A stretch of 64,000 bases of DNA from Wuchereria bancrofti (lineage: Eukaryota; Nematoda; Chromadorea; Rhabditida; Onchocercidae). A program made the position numbers and the translations under genes. The stretch spans positions 812,402 to 876,401 of the forward strand of contig SSBO01000007.1 in assembly GCA_005281725.1 (NCBI GenBank), written 5' to 3'. This document shows, in pieces, positions 51,293-64,000 of this stretch. How positions within the stretch are numbered: the first letter of the stretch is position 1; each line of letters begins with the position of its first letter. The notes under the pieces are model-generated. The model was not told the origin of the DNA, did not search any database, and was given only the letters and a program-made list of their open reading frames with translations.

Positions 51293-54200
51293 TCATGTAG
51301 CTGCACTGAATTCATGTTGAAGCGCTTGCAGATCATCAATCATTGTGTCCAGATTTTCCATTTGCGCATTCAGTTCCTCTGTGGAAGCTGAAGCCTGAAA
51401 CATGAAAGCACTTTAAAGGAAGAGAAAAAATGCAGTTATTTTGAAATTAACCATCCTAGAACTTCATTAATCGGCGAAACCGAAATCTCTTGGATGCAAT
51501 ATTTACAAGCACATCAGACCATTAAATCAAAACTTTAGTGCTCGGTGAAAATAAGTAAAGGAAGAACCTGTAATGGTTGCGCTTCAATAACGTTTTCACG
51601 TTGCAATGCAGCTTTCTCCGGCATCGCACAAGATGCATACGGTGAGTAAATATTATTGACGTTAACACGCGGTTGTGCAGCTGCACGTCCCACAGGAACA
51701 TGAGATGACTTCTGACCAATAACAATACCAGCAGGCTTTCCGTTTCTATTATTTGGAGATGCAACAACTAGTGGTCTAACTACATGCGCCATTCGTTCAC
51801 CTGACCCTGGAAATATTCATTAATAGATAGTGCTTCTGATGTTCAATCTGAAGTATGCAGCAGACAGTAAGTAGTAAACAGTTAAAATTTAAACAAAATA
51901 TACTATCAAAAAAAAAAAAAAAAAAACGAACAATTAATGACCAGTTTTTTCTTCAAACAAAAGTTAACATGCCTGATGAGGGAGTTATTGGTGGTGGTGC
52001 TCCAGCAAGTTGTGTAAATGATTTTAACGGATTTGAATTGACAGAATTTCTGCGCAACGTCCGATAACCATCGTTGTTGAGCAATTGAGTGGGTGGAGCA
52101 ACGGGTGGTCCTTGGTTAGGTAATTGGGGCGGAGGTGGGGTCGATATGTGAAGTGCCTGAGACGAACTGTACGTCGAGCTATGGTCAGAAAAATCGATTT
52201 TAGCTACCTGGAGAAAATAAACATTCGACAATTTTTAACTACTTTGATTTAAATTAATATCAATTCTTTAACTGAATTCACACTAAATAGTACTATACCG
52301 CATAAACCAACTTTGTATATTACAACATTGGCAACAAAATGATGAACTTGAATCTTCTTTTTGTTTTTAATTTACCTCAAATATGTTTTTAATTAACTTC
52401 AAATGTGCGCTAACTTCAAATATTTTAAATATGTACAAACTTTATTAAGTATTCAATTTTCCGCTATTTCTTCGGATGATTTTCCTCAGTAAAAATAATC
52501 GTTGTTACTTACTTCTTTTACTCAAAATATCTTCCAACTGTTTACATTTTCCCTAAACATGAACTAAAGAGATACCTGATGTCGGCCTGTATTTGTATAA
52601 ACAATTTGAGGAGTTCTTTGTCGTCCTTCAAGGCTAGTCGATGACTGATGATAACTCCGTGTTAAAGTACCATTACCTGAATTTATGTTTACTGAGATAT
52701 TAGGAAGAAAAGTGAAATTTTCAAGAGAGAGCTATGAAATATCAAAATTCATTTTTCTCATGAAAATGTGCGATGTGTTGACGAAAAGTGATTAGAAATA
52801 TGCCCGAAAACAAAATTATTGGCACAATTTTTAGCTATTTCTGAATATCTACAGTATCTATATAAAAAAGTAATGAATAAAATAAATACCGTGCGAATGC
52901 GAAACCCCTTTTTTAAAAAGCTTTTAAACAACAGGGTAGCATGAGAGAGTCTAGCAAATTATCTACAGAAAGGAATTTAACAAAAAAATTGCTAAATCTC
53001 AATCTTCCTAACTTGCACTCACAATTCAGTTTCGTGCAGCAGGCATCACGAACAGACAGAAATTTTAGTGCCACCTATGTGACATTTGCAAGTGTATCAT
53101 GGCATAAATTTTGAAAAATATTTAACGGAAGAACTTGCGGTGGAGACAAATAAGAAATGGAAGTAATCCATCTTTAAAGACTTGACTCGTGCTGCCCGCC
53201 GCAAAGTAAAAAATTGCAGATAAAGGAGAATTTGATGCAATGAGAATACTTTGAGAGTCTTAACAAGCAATACAACAGCGCTACTATTAATACGGCCACA
53301 CTTACAATCACCAGTTACAACAGCGGGCAGTGGATTCTGTGACATAACGGTATGAGTGGAGATCAGTTCTGCTTTTCCCACAGGCCGCCGTCGTTGAATG
53401 ATACCATCATGAACTGATTGAGTCATCCTCGCTTCAATATACTCGGGATCGGTGAAGTGAGCTGAAATTCGCTGACCATCTATCGCATTGTTCATCTTGA
53501 AAAGTGCATAATACATCGACGACAAATACAAGTTGTGGGTTGTAGATTATGAGATATGCATGCAACTGCACTGAATATCACATCTAATTAAAAACATCAC
53601 CAGCTACATTGAAAAATATCACATTGCCTGCGTTGCTGATATGAGATGTATTTTTGTCTCACAATGAAATCACAACATGCTGCAAGTAATTAACATGCGT
53701 ACACCTACAAAATAAATATGAACATAAACTGTAAAAGATGGCAGAACTAAATTCAAGTTGATCCAAGCTTGCCACTCCGATTATTTTGACAGCAAAGAGC
53801 TAGAAACAGTAGAACTATTTAGAAACTAAAATGGAATGGTAAGCTAACAATGATCAAAAAATTCCATCAGTTAGCATACTATTCATTTACATGTTTTGCA
53901 GAAGATATGCATGCATGCATTTCACAAATATATGTAAAGCAAATAAAGTCAAAATGTGCACTGCTGTCACATAATTCTTTTTTTCCTTTTAAATTTTCTT
54001 CGATAATAAATAAACAGTGAAAACTCGAAGCAAAATGAAATTTGCCAAAAGGAAAAAGATGAACAAAAGCATCGAAATATACAAAACGAAAGCGAAGCAG
54101 CACCTTGGACAGTAAGATATTGAGATCGTGGTGAATCGACCATTTCGATTACATCATCATCGCAATGATTTAAATCGTTTAATGATGTTGCAAGTGCTTC

Positions 54201-57200
54201 TTCAATCAAATTCTCTATAATGATGTACATTCCGGTTCCCAATTACGAATATACTGATTTTAAAGCGGTTCAAAATGGATGATTTACTGATCGTAGCCAA
54301 CCAATTGGTAATTAGAGAGTTGCAAACTTCAAAAATAACATGACCTTGAAACTGGAATAATTTAATACTGCATCAGAATAGGATGATGCAAATGTTGCCA
54401 TGTATTTTGATAGAAAAGAAAGAATACACACAACAGATACTCATAGTCTATTAGTTCTAATTCAAAGCAAAAATAGAAAAAAGTGAGTGATTTTATCATG
54501 CGACTTGTTCCACTATAATTACGGAATTCAATTTACTACTCGAACGACAAGGTGCAACGTAACAGATAATTTTGACCAAGATTTATAACTAGAGGAGAGG
54601 AAGTATGAATACTATCTGGAAGTACTGTTCAATCCATTGTGAAAATCAAGAAGAAACAAAGTTAATTTCCTCCTCATTCTTTTCAAAATATATACCAATA
54701 TTTACGACTTAATCCCACCGACCACCCGACTTAATCTTCCGGCCGAATTGCTTACAGCTGGAACAACGAACAAAATAAGCAGGCAAAAAGCAGATAAGAG
54801 TAAATAGATAAGCAACTGCTGATAGCTGAAAAAACAAAAGTGAACATATAACATCAACCAAAGTCTAATTTAACTTATATTTCAAAAGATAAATTAATTT
54901 CAATTTTGAAAATCACGTAAAAAATACCCGGCTCATGTACTTGTTGTCCACCGCTATGATGATTAATCCACAAATCAGGGGGTCCTTTGCCATTTCTCAT
55001 TTGTTTTCTTCCACGCATATAGCCTGCGGCCGTTGATTTCTTGCTATTTTTTGATCTTATATACCAAATCACGGTGATCATCAAGACCATGAACAGAACA
55101 ACGATTGCCGCCACGAGTGCCAGATAAGCTGGCGTGGAAAACAACGCTAGACGAGGAGTTTCCAAATCGATGTCAACATTCTGAAAAAAAATTTCTTTTT
55201 TTAATATATAAGTAATGCAAAAGTTGCCAAGAATGCAATCATAATTAGGAACCGCTTCTAAAAAAAAAATACAAAAAATATCAAAAAAAAAAAAAATATC
55301 ACTGAAAAAAGAAATTCGATAAACAGTAAAAATTTTGGGAACAAAGCCGGTCCATGTGTATTATTTCTATCATTGGGTAATAAGAAATTTCCACATTTAT
55401 TACAACTTTCAAATAATTATTCGCATAAATAAACTGAAAGATTTGAAAAAAATAATTTTAGGACAAACCTGGAATAATCGTGGTGGTGGTGCACCAGGGA
55501 CAAATTGCAGTGTTGGAGATAACGGACCATATCCTTTGATATTACGTGCTTGAACTTTAAAGAAATATGTTTGTCGAGGCAGCAAATTGGTCAGCTTGAT
55601 TGATAAATGGTCACCTTTTACCCCATCCAGAATCCAGTCCTTATCCGGTGCATCCGATCGATCTGCATAATACACCAAATACTCTGAAATAACCAAAATT
55701 GGTTTATATTTACCAATAGTAATTTAATACAAAACAAAATACAAAATGCCAAACAAGTATATTTCAATAACTTCCCAAATTTATACCTTCAATATCACCA
55801 TTAGCATACTTCGGCGGTTGCCAGTTGAGTATCAGTGTTTGCGGATCACCATCGGTTGGCTGCATGATGGTTAAGTCACGTGGTGCACTAGACGGTGGTG
55901 CTGGAGCTGTCGAATTTACTGCAGTCATGGACCACATGGATGAGGACCTTCAAAGAACTTTTTTCATCAAAATCTCTATTATATTTCAAATTTTTCAATG
56001 TTGCATTTTGTACGGCAATATGAAGCCTCAGTAATGTTTTTTTACAACATGATTAGTGGAAATAGCCGAACTTCCTTCATGATTAGCATGACACATTCAT
56101 CACTGGCTTCTTTGATGAATGATGTAACGGATAACTAACTTTCGAACTGAACTAACAACGCAAAACTATCGGATAGCACTGGAACCGACTACGCCATTGC
56201 TCACTACAGCAACTCCCTTTTGAGTTGTCTTAGAGACAACATGGAAACTTTATTTGAATATTTACTAATTATCCTGGTCATTTTAATCACTTCAGAGGTT
56301 TTTTTAAAGATTTTTTTTAATCCAGCCCAGTTCTCCAATATTGTATTGATTGTTCTCTTCCCATGAAATTCGATTAAAAGGAATAAAAGGAATTTGCATT
56401 GGAGACGGTGTCAATGTAGGATATAATTTAAATTTATGCCAACGGCTTTTTCAGGATAAAGCAAGCACTCTTAATTCTTGAAAGAACAAAAAGATTAATG
56501 GCATGCAACAGTAGACTGGTCGACAAGGTAGATCTTAACTGGTTGATAAACAAACAACATTATCTACTAATAATTTCGTTATTAGCAACTAAAATTATAG
56601 TATTCATATCATTCCATCCGCAAAATACATGTTTACTTTTATGTTCAATCGATTTAATTTCGAAATTACTAAAACGAATGGTGACAAAGAGTCAATTAAA
56701 AAGGCCTTTAAAGCAATCTTTGTATACGATTCTCTACCTGAAGAAAACACTATTCAAACCAAACAATGATTCTTTTAGCATAACGAAAGACAGCAGATAA
56801 CTAACCAAAATCTTTAGTCTATACCTTGAAAGCGAGATAGCGAAGAATCTACAGGAAAACTATTAAAACTATTTTCAAATCCATCTTCCTAATTAAAATA
56901 TTGTAAAAATCTTACTTTCCAGCATTAACTCGTACCGCAAATTCGTACTGTGTATTGGGACGTAATCCATCGATAATTACTTCAAGTTCAGATGTATTGA
57001 TATAACGCCGCTGCCCACCATTCTCAACACTGAATTAAAAGTTATTAATGCTAAACACTAAAGTGTAAGACAAATCTACTTTAACAAAATTTGAGATTTA
57101 TGTAATTATTAGTTTTTGTTGATTGCTCTCAGCAGTGTATTATTTTAAATCTATTCCGTATTTGTTAATACATGGAGTGACAAACCAATCCGGTTTATAC

Positions 57201-60200
57201 CTCACATATGTATCTGAATTGAAGTAAGCTGAAAAAAATTTGTCTTAAAAATGATTCTAAAAATTCGCTGTTAAAAAAACCCACACCTGGAACTATATCG
57301 TACAGTGTACTGCCTTGAATAAGGTATATCCAATTCAGCATCAGTCCACATTACTCGAATCGATGATGACGAAAGTGTCAGTGCTCTAACACCAATCGGT
57401 GTTTCACTTCGTCCGGAATCTTTGTTATTCTGTTGTCCACTTGCGATGGATTTAGAATCCAAAGAAAGAGTTCGAACTGTTTCATAGATTGGAAAACCAT
57501 TCCCTATCATATTGTATGCACGCAGGGAAATTACGTAATCACGGCCTGGTTTCAATCCATTAATCGTATAGAGCCGTAAACTTGCTGGCACCTTCACTTG
57601 GTCCACATCCGGTATGTTGATTCCCCAACCAATCTGCATAAATTTGTAGTCTTTGGATTATTGAGCACGTACAGAATGAATTCATTCAAATTGTGCCTGC
57701 ACGAGTTGTAATCCTATGAAATCCCTGTGGACTTAAAAAAATATTCTTTACTCTTCGATTTTCTATATTTTGTGGCATTATTTGTTCATTAGAGCAAATA
57801 ATGCCACAAAACCGATTTCTGTTGAAATGTAACATTTACAAAAAAAAGACTTACTAGGTAACCACGAATCATAACACTATCGTCTCTGGGTGGCAGCCAT
57901 GAAAGTTGAATTGAATCCACAGATGGCTGAACTTTAAGCGAGAGTGGTGGTCCAGCCACTTGTCCTTCGTCTTTGTCTTCCAACGGTGTATCAACATGAA
58001 ACCAATCCGAATTTGGACCAGATCCATTCTGAAATACAACAAATAAATCTCAGCAGCTATCATTTTAAAACACAGTAGGAAAAGTTGTGCTCCATGATAC
58101 TCCTGTCTTTGCCATCAGATAATTTCATTTACAAACTTCAACGAAAAACCTGATTAATAGCCGCAACTCGAAGCATGTATTGTGTACCAGGCTCGAGACC
58201 GGATATAGTGTATGAACTGTTGTTTCCATCTACCACTAAAGTATTGCCTTTTGCACCACGCAATTTCGTTTTATACTTTATTCGATAACCAGTCAGAATA
58301 CCGTTTCTATCTTCTGCTGATAATGGTATCCACTGTACAAGGATGGAGGTAGTTGAAATTGCTTCAGCTCTACAAGATAAATTATGAGTAACTTAATATT
58401 CATTTATGATTTCTATGAATAGTGTAGATAATTAAATAGCAAAAATAGAACTATATTAAATGCACTATCGCGAACAAAACTAGACAATACTTTGAGGATA
58501 GCAAATTAACATACCTAACGTCGCTAGGAGGTAGTGACGGTAAATCGGACAATGTTCTTACAGTAATTGGTTCAGAGCTCAGACCAGCACCATTTATACC
58601 TTCTGCTTCGACTCGAATGATATATTCGACATATTTCTCCATGCCATGAAGAGTATAAGAGGTCTTTTTCATCTGAAAACATAATTCAACTACTAAATTC
58701 TTTTCTAATATCCAAAATAATGAGTGATCAGTCTACATGTTGTTAGCTATATGAAAATCCAATCTTTCGAAAAAAAAAATTTGACAAACCACAATTTGTG
58801 TTTCCTTTTCATTCACTTCATGATCTTTCCGGATATAAAACAACTTGTACTGCACTGGCTCAGGTCCGTTGCCGCCTGGTGGTTCCCAGGACACTTCGAC
58901 AGTTTCTGGACTCAGAGCCGTGCCACGCAAATTTTTTACTTTACCAGGAACTGCCTAAAAATTTCCAATCTTCTTACCTCGTTTTAAAAGTTATGACACA
59001 CTGTATTCAAGTGACTTTTCCGAACATGAAAAAGCTGTTACTAAATTCATAAATCCATAATGATACCATAAAAACCGATGAAACTACGAGACACTTGTTT
59101 CTCTTAGTCAAAATTAGTGAACGTAAAATAAAAAACCTTTTCCTCTGCTGTCGTAATAAGAATACGTGTACTTGATTTCCCCATACCAGCTTCATTTTCC
59201 GCAACTAACCGGAAAACGTAGGTAGTATTCGGCTGCAACGGAGTTACTGTAAATGATGTCGCTGTTGAATTCAACATTCGCTCTCTAAATTTTATCCATT
59301 TTCACATTCTGCGAAACATTGAATATACACAAATAAAGTTCTGTAAAAATATTACTGTTACAATTTTAGCACGAGACAGTAGCAACCGAATAATTCAATT
59401 TCTACAGCTAAAAATAAAACATATTACAACAACTGTCAACTGTTTCACTTCATATCACAAAATAAAACCATTGAATAAAAACAAGTAGTAACCTTAAAGA
59501 ATCTTGTTCCTTGTAGAAAATATGATAAGCTAAAACAGCACCATGCCGTTGTACAGGAGGATCCCAAGTCAAAACCACAAAACGACTTCCAACAACACTT
59601 GCACGAACACCTAGCGGTTCTGACGGCAATTTTGGTTGTCCACTTGAAGCAGCCATAGAAAATGAATCTAAATTAGGTTTGTCAAAACAAGGATGAATTT
59701 CACATGTAAAACTGTTACAAATGAGTCTGATAGAATGAAGGGTTATAATGAAGAATTTCAGGCATAAATGGCCAGGTTTTAACACAATTCTTAAATTTCA
59801 TTTAATTGTCGTAGTGAGTCCTAGCGCTTACACTAAACAAAGCATTAGGTAAATATGAACAACCTTCGGCCTTATTATGGTTAAGTGTTATTAATCGTGC
59901 GTGAATAAAAATTAAAGTATTAAGAAGCTAACAAACGATCGTCGGTTACTGGTTACTGGAATTCCAAAAAAATATTTGTCATGCTTGAATTTGAAAAAAA
60001 AATTAGGTAAAACCCCATAAAAATTTGGAATCAGTCATCCTGGAACATTTTTTGAAAAAGCAATCTTTTTAAAACGAAGAATAGTAAACAACAAATTCAT
60101 TAAAAGGAACTGTATATACACTCATGCACACTCCTCTCACCCGTGTTATTAACATTCATAATTTCTTCCGAAATAGATGTCGTTTCATTCATTGAGTAAA

Positions 60201-63200
60201 ACTTTAGGGCATAAAGCTGCAGTAGTTCCTCTATAAAGTAATACTATTAGTGCTAAAATTCTGCGAAAAAATAGAATCGGACGTAGGGTAACCCAGAAAA
60301 ACGGATTAAAACCGTGTTAAAAAAGTTGAGAGGTCGAAATATTGAAAATTGAAGACTGTATATATAGCCGAAAATCACCACATGCATAGATTTTTGAAAG
60401 TTAATATAAATTTTGATTTAGAAAAAAATTGCTCCATTTAAATTTTGAAAAAGAAAATTTTTTACTAAGTCTACGAAGTAGACATGTGTGGAATAAATAG
60501 AATGTATATTTAGTCTGCAATTTAAAAGAAAGAATAACCGAGAACTCCAACTACGGCGCAAATACAACCATGCACCACTATGATTTAAAAAAATAATTAA
60601 AGATTACCGGAGCTATCAACAATTAACTGAGCATTCGATTGCACAGATCCAGCGTCATTTTCAGCGATACACTGATATACGCCCTGATCATTTCGTACTA
60701 ATCCGAGAACCCGTAAACGGGTTGCTTCTATCTGCAGAAAAAAAAGTTAAGAAAACTACTAAAATTGATTTAAAACAAGGGACGTTGTTTTACTTTGGAT
60801 TTATTTTCCCGATTTCATATAAAATCATAATGTCAGTAGTCTATCATTATCGAAGAAACTAAAGTTTTCGAATTCAGGGAATTTTTATTACTTTATTTTA
60901 AAAAAGGTGATATTAATACAAATTTTAAATTAATAGATTAAGAAAAACTATCAAATAATATTACATCCTTCGTCTACTCCAAAGAAAATAAAAAAAAACT
61001 AAATTTTTACCACGAAATATTCACTCGCGATGATTGCTTCGCCATTCTTATACCAACTGATGGACGGACCGGGTTCTCCCGACGCTTCGCAGTAGAACTA
61101 GGAACAAGTTTATTTTATTTTTTATTTTTATTAAATGAGCATTACCAATTTACAATTTCGTCAGCAGCTTTTAAACTTAACCATTACTTCCTAAAGAGTT
61201 CAAATTTTTTCAAGTAAGGACAAAAAAACGAACCTCGACATCCGTTGTTTCTTGCGCCACAACGCTGTTTGGTTCGGATATGATTTTCGGTGCTACTGAA
61301 GAAGCAAGACAAAGTCATAAAACATCACAATCAATGTCAACAATTTTGCATTTATATATAACTAAATTCAATATAAGCAAATTTTCTAATTTCGTCTTTT
61401 GAAAACCTTATATAAGCAGAAAGATCCTGTATCAAAAAAAACTTCCTACTCTAATCCAAATGATTTCCAGGTCCATGATTAGAAGCAGAAGCCAATAAAA
61501 CGTAAACCTTTTTGTAAATCCCTCAAAATTTTTTAAATTCATTAGCGGGAGAATACCTTTAACTTGAACAGTAGCTGACGCATCTAACGATTCCTGACTG
61601 TTACTTGCTCTACATGTATAAACACCCGTATCCTCTGCTTTTGCTTTTAGAATCATAAATGAAGATGAACCTAACTGACGCATCTGAAAGATCCATAAAA
61701 GCTAATATGTTTAAAGGATGTTAAAACAGCAAAAAATGCAGTTTCACCATACTTCATGACAATAGCTAAATTTACACAAACAAATAACAATATTTACCCT
61801 GTCTCCAGTTAGCGATATAGTCTCTGCACCTTTCAGCCATCGCACATCTGGTCGTGGCCATCCATTTACTAGACATTCCAATACTACCGATTCGCCTTCA
61901 TTTACCACGTCACCTCGCGGTTCCAGAATAAAATTTGGTTCCGAAAACTCATTGCCAACTGCAAAATTTAGTATTTCTTAAGAGTTTTGAATATTTCACC
62001 AAAGAACTATGATGATGGATGAAAAATTATCATCAGTACATATCAAAACAAACAAGTATTTAAAATAACTCAGTTGTAATTTATGGTTAAGTTAACAGAA
62101 CATACCTCATAGAAATATCATATGATATAGAAATATCATATGATATGATATTAGTGCGATGGCTAAAAAAATTTACTTGATCGTGAAATTAAATCAATAA
62201 AATTACCGCTGTTTTCAGGCTTAATCGTAAGTTGAGCATCACGGCTAGCACGAGTTTTGCCCTCATTCGTTGCAACACAACGATATGCACCCTCATGTTT
62301 GGGTAAGACGCTACTTATCTCAAGTGTCGAAGTAACCGGAAATATTGTTAAAGAACTATCATCTCCTGCAACAAGAAACTTCAATATTAACATTATCTTC
62401 CGAAAAACAAGGTATCGATTTGACACTAAAACCATCCCTTTCCAAACGAAGTTATGAATTCAATTACAAGCTCTTTTTCATATCAGTGGGAAAAATCTGA
62501 TCAGAAAGGTCAAAGTGTGAGTAATACCAAAAAAATGAATATTTCTTCGCTTTTTTATTTCGTTCTGATTTCAAAGCCTTTTCAATTTTTAAATGAACCA
62601 TTAAATTTGTATGGATGAAAATAATTTCAATTTTACATGTCCACCTGTAAATTAAATTATGATAAAAACTGAAGACTTCCTATTAACCAAATATATTATA
62701 AATCTGCATGTAATTCAATAATACCAATTAATTTAATTTTGTTTTCAATTTTATGTTCTTATAAAGAAAAAATTTACGGCCACTAATAATACGTTTCCCG
62801 TTGAAAAACCATTCGATGTGAGCTGAAGGTTGAGAATCCTGGAAGTTATTACTCATTAACTCAACATAACTTAGAATTTAAATTTTACTAAGTTAATCTT
62901 CCATGCATTCGATGTATGACTTCAATATTAGCATTATCTTCCGAAAAACACGGTCCGAAAAACCACTTAAACATCAAAAGTATTAATGGAAAATAAAAGT
63001 TTATTAACCAGAACGCAAGCAAAAGCAACACTTTGCCCGACATGCACTTCACGATCTTCTGGTTGTATTTCGAACCTGCAATAAATTCATTGAGAAAATC
63101 TACGCGTTAAACTTCAGTGATGAATAAAAGATCACAAATGTACAATAATGAATGCATTACTTTAATAAAAATATTAGTGTAAAGGACTGATTTTAAAGAA

Positions 63201-64000
63201 GGCATAAAACCTGCTAAGAGAAGGTAACCGAACAGCTGCCCTCCGGGAAAAATATGTCCAAACAAAACTTTTCTTGTCCGTTACATGAACTGCGCACTGA
63301 TATAAGCCTTCATCAGAGGATCCAACATTTTCGATAATTAATGAACCAGAAGATGTCACAAACCTTAACATGTTAATATCATTAATCAAGGAATGAAAAT
63401 CCGACAAACAATGACTACAAATAAACAGTACACATAATTATGCTTTTTGCAAACAAAGAGCTTTCTCATTTGATTCAAATTGACATAAATAAGGAACTCC
63501 GAAATTCAGTCCCTAAACAATTATTGTGTTTCTGAAAATATCACCATCTTGAAGCAATCAAATGAACTTTAGATATGTTATTTCGGCACAAAGAAAATAA
63601 TCTGTCAATACGTAACTTTTAGAAAGGATTTCAAGAGTGAACAAATCAGTTGTAAACATAATTAGTGTTTTCTGAATGGAAGAATCTTCAAATCTGCCAG
63701 AATGAGCTAAAACTTCCTTTGTTTTCCAGCTACTGAATGGCTGCGAAAAAAACCTTTGACTAATATTTTCAAACTTTAGGTTCTCCGTCCTCTGAGAAAT
63801 TCATTTTTATAGAATTCGACCTTTCGATATTTGGCACTTTCTATACTACTTGAATCATTCTTTTTTGATGGAGATATATGATAATGACAAAAAGATGAAC
63901 TCTCCGAAATCCCCTCTCTATACAATTGTTACCCTTTTGAAAATACCACCATTATTCATGTCACCACCACCACCTGCAATCATGAATATTCTAGAAACGT
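51293..64000 (-). CDS. unc-40: Netrin receptor UNC-40/DCC/neogenin, partial at N-terminus
   Basis: UNC-40/DCC is the single-pass netrin receptor that steers axons and migrating cells. Coding runs from beyond 64000 down to the TGA at 51293. Ig-type exons lie near 63370-63200, 63075-62775, 62365-62208, 61965-61798, 61683-61555 and 61290-60610, with Cys-Cys patterns such as [34 protein letters not shown] and [16 protein letters not shown]3-type exons follow near 59665-59140, 58955-58515, 58370-58150, 58030-57850, 57640-57280 ([16 protein letters not shown]), 57030-56915 and 55945-55470. The membrane exon 55180-54928 holds [20 protein letters not shown], then the P1-like motif [10 protein letters not shown]. 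Cytoplasmic exons sit near 54250-54100, 53500-53310, 52676-52576, 52207-51975 (proline-rich) and 51805-51570. The last exon, 51394-51293, holds the P3-like helix [21 protein letters not shown] did not phase every junction. Initial methionine, signal peptide and the first part are outside. Confidence 0.93.
57768..57811. repeat. Inverted repeat, 17-bp perfect arms, in an unc-40 intron
   Basis: Arms 57768-57784 (TTTTGTGGCATTATTTG) and 57795-57811 are perfect reverse complements separated by ten bases. Located in the intron between the FN3 exons starting at about 57640 and ending at about 57850. Confidence 0.93.
62111..62146 (+). repeat. 18-bp perfect tandem duplication
   Basis: Two identical copies of AGAAATATCATATGATAT head to tail in an unc-40 intron; the unit itself contains the palindrome ATATCATATGATAT. 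Confidence 0.92.
62378..62954 (+). repeat. Pair of 36-bp dispersed copies in unc-40 introns
   Basis: The 36 bases at 62378-62413 recur at 62919-62954 in the same orientation with two mismatches. A shared core is CATTATCTTCCGAAAAACA. The copies lie in neighbouring introns flanking an Ig exon region. Confidence 0.85.
63497..63953 (+). repeat. Diverged direct repeat in an unc-40 intron
   Basis: About 52 bases at 63497-63548 resemble 63902-63953; both start CTCCGAAAT and end near TGAAAATAYCACCAT. They are clearly related but carry many substitutions. Confidence 0.6.

Overview
The window is eukaryotic nuclear DNA, most likely from a parasitic roundworm, and a filarial nematode is my best guess. 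It is AT-rich. Genes are split by many short introns with GT..AG ends and the nematode-type acceptor TTTCAG. One gene is recognisably UNC-40, and the other proteins read as divergent nematode orthologues. The species cannot be fixed from sequence alone. I rebuilt gene models by hand, joining exons so that the codon phase closes at every junction and the protein follows its family. UTRs and start exons are less certain than internal exons.

Layout: (1) 306-4120 (+), the C-terminal 724 residues of the ER ubiquitin ligase MARCH6/Doa10, cut by the left edge. (2) 5077-10699 (-), the exocyst subunit Exo70 (exoc-7), 15 exons. (3) 11811-20661 (+), a multi-Tudor protein of about 1133 residues, 23 exons, divergent from exoc-7. 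(4) 21480-22999 (-), a TNFAIP8/TIPE family lipid-binding protein. (5) 23000-28514, a gene-poor 5.5 kb stretch with microsatellites and several strikingly perfect hairpins. (6) 28515-30421 (-), a seven-helix PAQR protein of the MMD type. (7) 32113-36016 (-), an unrecognised Ser-rich protein of 469 residues. (8) 36017-39083, an intergenic stretch with a 20-bp minisatellite. (9) 39084-43566 (+), complete DNA topoisomerase I, 754 residues, 16 exons. (10) 45233-47217 and 48220-49400 (-), a tandem pair of small secreted nine-cysteine paralogues that differ by one intron. (11) 51293-64000 (-), most of the netrin receptor UNC-40/DCC (Ig domains, FN3 domains, membrane helix, cytoplasmic P1 and P3), running off the right edge.

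The genes do not form one pathway; this is ordinary mixed nematode gene content. The less ordinary items are: an exon fragment of the TNFAIP8 gene sitting in an exoc-7 intron; the secreted cysteine-rich pair, which I cannot assign to a known family; the Tudor protein, of interest because clade III nematodes are reported to lack PIWI/piRNA; and a set of unrelated short perfect inverted repeats scattered in introns and intergenic DNA, which look like local inverted duplications. No mobile element with coding capacity, tRNA, rRNA or CRISPR array was seen.
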